Positions 58,811-64,000 of a DNA stretch of 64,000 nt are shown here, piece after piece. This DNA is from Forficula auricularia (Eukaryota > Arthropoda > Insecta > Dermaptera > Forficulidae), in NCBI GenBank assembly GCA_024734495.1, contig JALMQS010000187.1, positions 11,337,300 through 11,401,299 of the forward strand, read 5' to 3'. The translations under genes were made by a program, and so were the position numbers. The first letter of the stretch is position 1. Every line of letters starts with the position of its first letter. Under the pieces are notes generated by a model that worked only from the letters and a program-made list of their open reading frames with translations, had not been told where the DNA came from and did not search any database.

Positions 58811-59575
58811 AATTAATTTTTAAGAAAAAAATAAAAACCGACTTCAAAAAAATTAAATGCAACAAATAAAATACACTAAAAGGTATAAAATAATTATTAT
58901 CTTATTTAGTTACAACTAAACGACGAAATATTAACATGAAATTACTTTTTGAAGTCGGTACCAAACAAACTATACCTATAAGCGAGCGTACCCGCCAAAC
59001 GTACTAAGTAAGATCCGTCGAGTGCGATTCATAAAAGGTATATGTTTGGAACCGACTCTTTTTTTATCCGAAAGGGGGTGTCTTAGGAATGGTGTCATAT
59101 TAATTTGGTCAAGTTCTGATGATATAATCACTATTAATAACATCACTAAAAAGAGAAAAATAAAATGTTTTAAGAAAAAAATAAAAACCGACTTCAAAAA
59201 ATTAAATGCAACAAATATAAAAATACACTAAAAGGTATAAAATAATTATTATCTTATTTAGTTACAACTAAACGACGAAATATTAACACGAAATTACTTT
59301 TTGAAGTTGGTGCCAAACATATACCTTTTATGAATCGCACTCGACGGATCTTACTTAGTACGTTTGGCGGGTACGCTCGCTTATAGGTATAGTTTGTTTG
59401 GCACCGACTTTAAAAAGTAGTTTCGTGTTAATATTTCGTCGTTTAGTTGTAACTAAATAAGATAATAATTGTTTTATACCTTTTAGTGTATTTTATTTGT
59501 TGCATTTAATTTTTTGAAGTCGGTTTTTATTTTTTTCTTAAAAATTTTTATTTGAAGTCGGTTAAAAACAAATGG
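58810..59575. repeat. CCGACTTC foldback repeat, copies 8 and 9 fused
   Basis: Two partial units, 58830-59060 and 59175-59560, each with ACCGACTTCAAAA ends and the ATCCGTCGAGTGCGATTCAT block, joined at a TTTTTTTATCCGAAAGGGGG segment. Confidence 0.82.
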
Positions 59576-59710
59576 TCTTAGTTTTTTTAGTTATAACTCA
59601 AGTTCTAATTGAGCTACAAACAAGTGATAATTTGAAAATCAAAGAGGAAACTGTTTTCTATTACGTCAACAAAATGTTTTGATTTCAAATTTTGCTGACT
59701 AATATCTAAT

Positions 59711-60030
59711 GAGACTTAAGTGGATATCGATGAGGCAGTCCAAAAAAAGAAGAAGATAATTTACACTATCTTTTTATTCATTTTACATTATAATTCTGCT
59801 GAGAATGAAATACAAGATATTATTGTTACTGCCACTGAAAGAGGAGACAGAGGGGAATGCCGCATTGGATTTCCTTCACTGACTTTTCAAAACCCTGAAG
59901 AAGGGGGAATAGCCTCCGAAAACGTCGGTTTTATCAATAAAAAGATAGTGTAAATTATCTTCTTCTTTTTTTGGACTGCCTCATCGATATCCACTTAATT
60001 CACTTATCAGTCCGTCTCCAAAAATTACTC
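59711..60030. repeat. Foldback with GATGAGGCAGTCC ends
   Basis: GGATATCGATGAGGCAGTCC at the left and GGACTGCCTCATCGATATCC at the right. The body is homologous to 55135-55440, including ATTGTTACTGCCACTGAAAG. Confidence 0.85.
59889..59932 (+). ncRNA. Hammerhead-ribozyme-like motif 5
   Basis: Stem I AAAACC/GGTTTT (6 perfect pairs); core CTGAAGA (59895-59901); stem II GGGGG-AATAG-CCTCC (5 pairs); then GAAAACGTC, one A more than the canonical GAAACGTC. The extra A may inactivate it. Confidence 0.45.
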
Positions 60031-60872
60031 CAATCCTATCTAATGAAACTCTAAAATAGGTCAAAATGGCCTTTTTCGTCGTTTATTATTATTATAGCCT
60101 CTACAAAATCAAACTTTATATGGAATATAGGTATTTTTCCTTTATTTTGATGCACAATGAATAGAAAAATCATGAAATAAATATTAGGACAAGGAAAAAA
60201 ATTTTTGTAGAGTTGTGTAATGCGACAATGGGATTCCATACGAGGTTTCGCGGTCGCGGCTGTAGCAGTGGCGAATCAAAAGCCTTCATAAAAGAAAAGC
60301 TCTTTACGAATAGTATTAAAAAAAAAAAAATCAATTTTGGTTTGGATGAATTCTAACAATCCAATTTCGACTTTTTTTTGAAAAATAAAAACAAAAGGTT
60401 GTGAAATCAAAAAAATTTTAGTGGAAATGTAACTTCGTATGCTGTTTATTAATGAAAAATCGATGAAATGAGACATAGCATCGGCATTTAAATTGAAATT
60501 TGAGAATTATTCCACGGCACGTTCGTCATGCATTTTCACTTATTGCTAATTAATAATATTCAATGTAAATATTATTAATAACTAGAGAGCGCAAAAAAAG
60601 GCACTTTTATTCGTAAAAAAGGCACCTAAAAAGGCACGATTTGTGGCAAAAAAAGGCTCTAAAAAAGGCAGAAAGCGCCAAAAAAAAGGCTGTTTTGGGG
60701 CGGCTTAAAAAGAGTCGATTTTTTGCAAAAAAAACGTCAATATAAATGTTAGAAAGGATAGAAATATAATATAAATGATAAATTTTTATTAAAATTATTG
60801 GATAAAAATACTTGGTAGGTTTCACATTAAGATATAAAAAAATAAAACGAATTTATTTTTAGAGAATCTTTA

Positions 60873-60917
60873 ATCTCGATATATATATTTCGGGTGACTA
60901 ACCCATCTTCAGGAGAT
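60873..60917 (-). ncRNA. Hammerhead-ribozyme-like motif 6 (best folded)
   Basis: Minus strand: stem I ATCTC/GAGAT (60917-60913 with 60877-60873, 5 perfect pairs); core CTGAAGA (60912-60906); stem II GGGT-TAGTC-ACCC; GAAA (60891-60888); stem III from an ATATATATAT run; triplet ATC ending at 60878. All three stems and every invariant core base are present. Confidence 0.6.
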
Positions 60918-61103
60918 ACAGAAAGTAACTGGTCCAGTTAAAAAAAAAAAACACCAAATTCCTTAAAAAAGAAAAAAAAAAAATTTTATTAAAGAATATA
61001 ATCAAACAAAGAACCACAAAAAAGACATTTTATTTAAAAATATAATATTCTTACATTTTCTATAAATCAAAATAAACATAATTTACTCAGTATCTGTTAA
61101 CAC

Positions 61104-61938
61104 TTAATTCTCTAATGTGACATTTTGCCTATTCAGATAGAAATTGCTTACAAGGTACATTTTAAAATTTTGAATCGTAAAATTCGTTCGGCGATCGGTC
61201 AAAATATTTTTATAAATAGAAAATGATCTCTCAACATCACAAGATGTGAGAGGTGCAAATTTGAGAGCCGTAATTTTACTTGGTTTCAATTTATTTGTTA
61301 CCAAGTTGTTCGGCTCAATAATAGACCAATTGAGTATGCTTGCCTCATAAAATTTAGACCCAGATTATTCTCCAACACCTTGGAAATCTTAGTTTTAAAA
61401 ATTTCTGCTCGGGGTCCAACACTTTCATCAATTTTTTTTCACACCATCTAAAATTAAAAGTGATTCATGAAAGCTTAAGTTGGGATTTTCAAGTTCTTTC
61501 AACTTAGTGGCGAGGAACCCGAAGTTAGATGAAACACAAATTAAATCAAATGGAAGCTTGTAATTTATTATCAGCCTGCGAGCAGTTTCTACACAAAGAG
61601 CATCATCTTCTTTATTAATCATTTCAATTATCTGCAGATAAAAAATTAAACAAATTAATTAATTAACAAATAAGAAAACTAAAAATAGAAAAATTCAAGT
61701 TTAATTTTAAAAATATTTATCGTACATGCTTTAATTTTTCAAAATTATGTGCGTGAAATATTGCAGCACTAATCCAGGTTCCAAATCTTGTTTCAACTGG
61801 TTCAGAGGGTAGAGGAAGATCTGGATAAAGTTCCTTGTATCTACTCACGCGAGCTGGGCTCTTTAAAAATAACTGAAATTTTACACCAAAAATTAAGTTT
61901 GCCTGCTCTATTGAACTTCTTATTTTTGCCCTTCCCAC
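61104..61938 (-). pseudogene. hAT transposase, C-terminal half, frameshifted
   Basis: Minus-strand pieces in order: 61938-61726 (LPLPSEPVETRFGTWISAAI); 61631-61428 (EDDALCVETARRLI, LSFHESLLIL); 61304-61104 (APLTSCDVERSFSIYKNILT, DRRTNFTIQNFK). The last is the hAT dimerisation domain, seen in the CGG-binding/DUF659-like branch of hAT. A GT-AG intron of 94 bp probably joins the first two pieces (61632-61725). After 61428 an A-run gives a frameshift, and a second shift lies near 61360. The N-terminal zinc finger and first catalytic Asp are missing. Confidence 0.8.
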
Positions 61939-62341
61939 TGATCGCTAGTATCGCAAACACACCTGTACACATACAGAGAAGCAGAAAAAATATACAAAGA
62001 GCGGTATAAACAATCACTAAGAGAATTTTTTTATTAGAAAAAAAAAAAATGAAAAATCTCAAAAAAATGAAAAAATCTCAAAAAATGAAAAAATCTCAAA
62101 AAAATGAAAAAAATGAAAATTTTTTTTAAAAAAATGGCAAAAAAGGCACCATAAAAGACATTTTTTTTTTCAAAAAAGGCGCGGATTTGAAAAAAAGCCA
62201 AAAAAGGCGTTAAAAGGCATTTTTTAAAATCTACAAATGTGATTGATTTTTTTAGATCGGTGGACATATCAAAAAAAAAACTTGAAAAGGCTCAAAATTG
62301 AAAAAAGGCAAATGCCTTTTTTTGCGCTCTCTATTAATAAC

Positions 62342-64000
62342 ATTAATTAATTTCCCCCCACTACCCTCCGTTAAATATTTAATAATTGATGACCGAACTC
62401 GCATAAGAAATTACATTTCAAAAAATATAACAAACAAAACAAAGAATGTTTCTTCATCTGCTTGATGTAAATAAGTATAGTAGGTATATCGTCGCCTTAG
62501 AGAGTAAACCTGCTAACTCACAATAAGGAAATTTTACAGGATGGAGAAAAAACAAACAAAATTTAATATTGTTGTTATGGAAAAAACTATTTTTTCTACA
62601 ACTTACGACCGTAATTTTAAGTAGCAGTTTTACTTGGACGATGCTGCATCTCTTTTTCTTTCGAACGGTATTAAGGTAGTTCTTTCACAAAGGCAAAAAT
62701 TCAAGAAGTCTTTAAAACTTGGAATATAAGTCATTAAAAGCATAATACACATACTGTTAAAATTTGAAGACGATTTACCACACCAAACATGAAATAATTG
62801 GAATTGAAAATGACATTTTTAACATAAGAGTAGATTGGGGAAGGGTGGAGAAATGATCATTATTTTATTTTTTTTTCATTGAAGTACTTTCACCATCTTG
62901 ATGAAAAACTAATATTTGCTAGAATAATATATTCGGATTAACTTAAAAAAAAAAATTGAAATTATTTACCACGTAGTTTTGATAAAAAAAACATAATTGG
63001 GCGATTATTTTTAGTGGAGGGGATCTAAACACAATGGCTTGGAAGCGGTCCGGCAAGTATGTGTGTGTCCATATAGAGATTTCGTAGTGTGAGTGGACAG
63101 TCACGTTAAAAAAACATAACCTAAAATTTTAGTTCAGTTCATATTTATAGAGTGGTTACGAGGCTAAAACTTTTTGTGTGGATTGTCGCGAAAGAACCTC
63201 CTTAATATCTCATTTATGATAAAAAATGGAGTTAGGAGCTTTACACTCGAAGGGGACGATATGTGTGTGACTTGAGCAATTAAGTTTTAGGATAAAAGTA
63301 TCTACAACATTAAATTTATTTCTCGTTCAATGATGGATTGATTTCGATTTTGGTTTAATTAAAATAGACAATTTGCGGAATTTAATTATCAAGATAAAAT
63401 TAATTGGTTTAATTTTTTCATTTTAAATACCATTTATATTATATTAGATTAAAAATTAGAATATTTAATAGAAATTTGCGGGATTTAATCAAATTATAAT
63501 TAATTGTGTTTTTTTTAAATACCATTAATATTATATTGTAATTAATTATAGAATATTTAATAGAAATTAAAATTAATTCAATTAATTAGAATTTGATTAA
63601 ATTCTGCAAATTTTCTATTACAATTAAACAAAATATTATAAATTCAATTCAAAATGAATATCAGTTGAAGAAAATTCATCCAAAAAAGTGAAAATGCAAA
63701 TAAGTATATCCGTTTTAATAAATTAATATTAATTTAAAAATTTTGATTTATAAAAGACGTTTCTCTAAATTCTGGAATTTTCGATCCCTTCCCTTTTCAG
63801 CTTGTCACAGAAAAGTAGACCCTACTTAGGAAAATAAAAACAAAAAATATAACCTTTTGTATTAAAAAAAGAATAAACTTTAATTTAGAATTAACGAAAA
63901 TTTAAAAATTTCCAAAAGTTAACTGTGAGCGACTCAAATAAATATTAACATTAATCCAGTATTTTAATATCAAGGCTGTGATTTGTAATAAATATAATAC
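62342..64000. other. AT-rich flank; one tandem duplication
   Basis: No gene or TIR was seen. A segment of about 107 bp is duplicated in tandem between about 63370 and 63590 (AATAGAAATTTGCGGGATTT and ATACCATTAATATTATATT-type blocks). Confidence 0.45.

Larger units (their letters stand above)
60583..62333. mobile_element. hAT transposon with 8-bp TSD and degenerate transposase
   Basis: Perfect 21-bp TIRs (60583-60603 starting TAGAGAGCGC, 62313-62333 ending GCGCTCTCTA) are flanked by the duplication TTAATAAC (60575-60582, 62334-62341). Sub-terminal regions are rich in AAAAAGGCA motifs on both sides. The length is 1751 bp. It carries a broken transposase gene and a ribozyme-like motif. Confidence 0.93.

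Overview
This is a 64-kb stretch of an AT-rich, intron-bearing, repeat-saturated animal genome. The repeat set (Helitrons, RTE-like and R1-clade LINEs, hAT and Tc1-like transposons, tRNA-derived SINEs, many foldback repeats) and the protein similarities point to an arthropod, most likely an insect. I cannot name the species.

The window holds one recognisable host gene: a sulfatase of the arylsulfatase B/I/J type on the + strand. I rebuilt it from eleven coding exons between 12455 and 58409. All ten introns are GT-AG, the phases agree at every junction, and the exons sum to 2001 nt (666 codons plus stop). A 28-nt first coding exon, about 10 kb upstream of the next, supplies the start of the signal peptide. 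The catalytic set is complete: the DD pair, the CTPSR formylglycine site, K140/H142, H229, D296/N297 and K315. The last exon adds a glycine-rich linker, one membrane span and an acidic cytoplasmic tail, so the enzyme is probably membrane-anchored with its catalytic domain in the lumen or outside the cell.

Almost everything else is repeat. 1-12.1 kb: Helitron helicase relic, an RTE-like LINE end, foldback repeats and a non-autonomous hAT with 8-bp TSD. 12.1-12.5 kb: GC-richer promoter/5'UTR block. 12.5-58 kb: introns filled with nested foldbacks, five tandem arrays, short Helitrons, SINEs and 5'-truncated LINEs. 58.4-64 kb: more foldbacks and a hAT element with TIRs, 8-bp TSD and a broken transposase gene.

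The most interesting signal is a set of small structured motifs shared by unrelated foldback repeats. Each has CUGANGA, a hairpin, GAAA, a short self-complementary stem III and a cleavage triplet such as GUC, enclosed by a stem I. This is the layout of a type I hammerhead ribozyme. The best cases are at 12.90, 15.27, 32.58, 55.20, 59.91 and 60.89 kb, with weaker or decayed ones at 37.1 and 55.36 kb. The foldback arms form or extend stem I in at least two of them. Hammerheads are known from Penelope-like retroelements and satellite or retrozyme-type repeats. I saw no Penelope reverse transcriptase here, so these look like non-autonomous ribozyme-bearing repeats.
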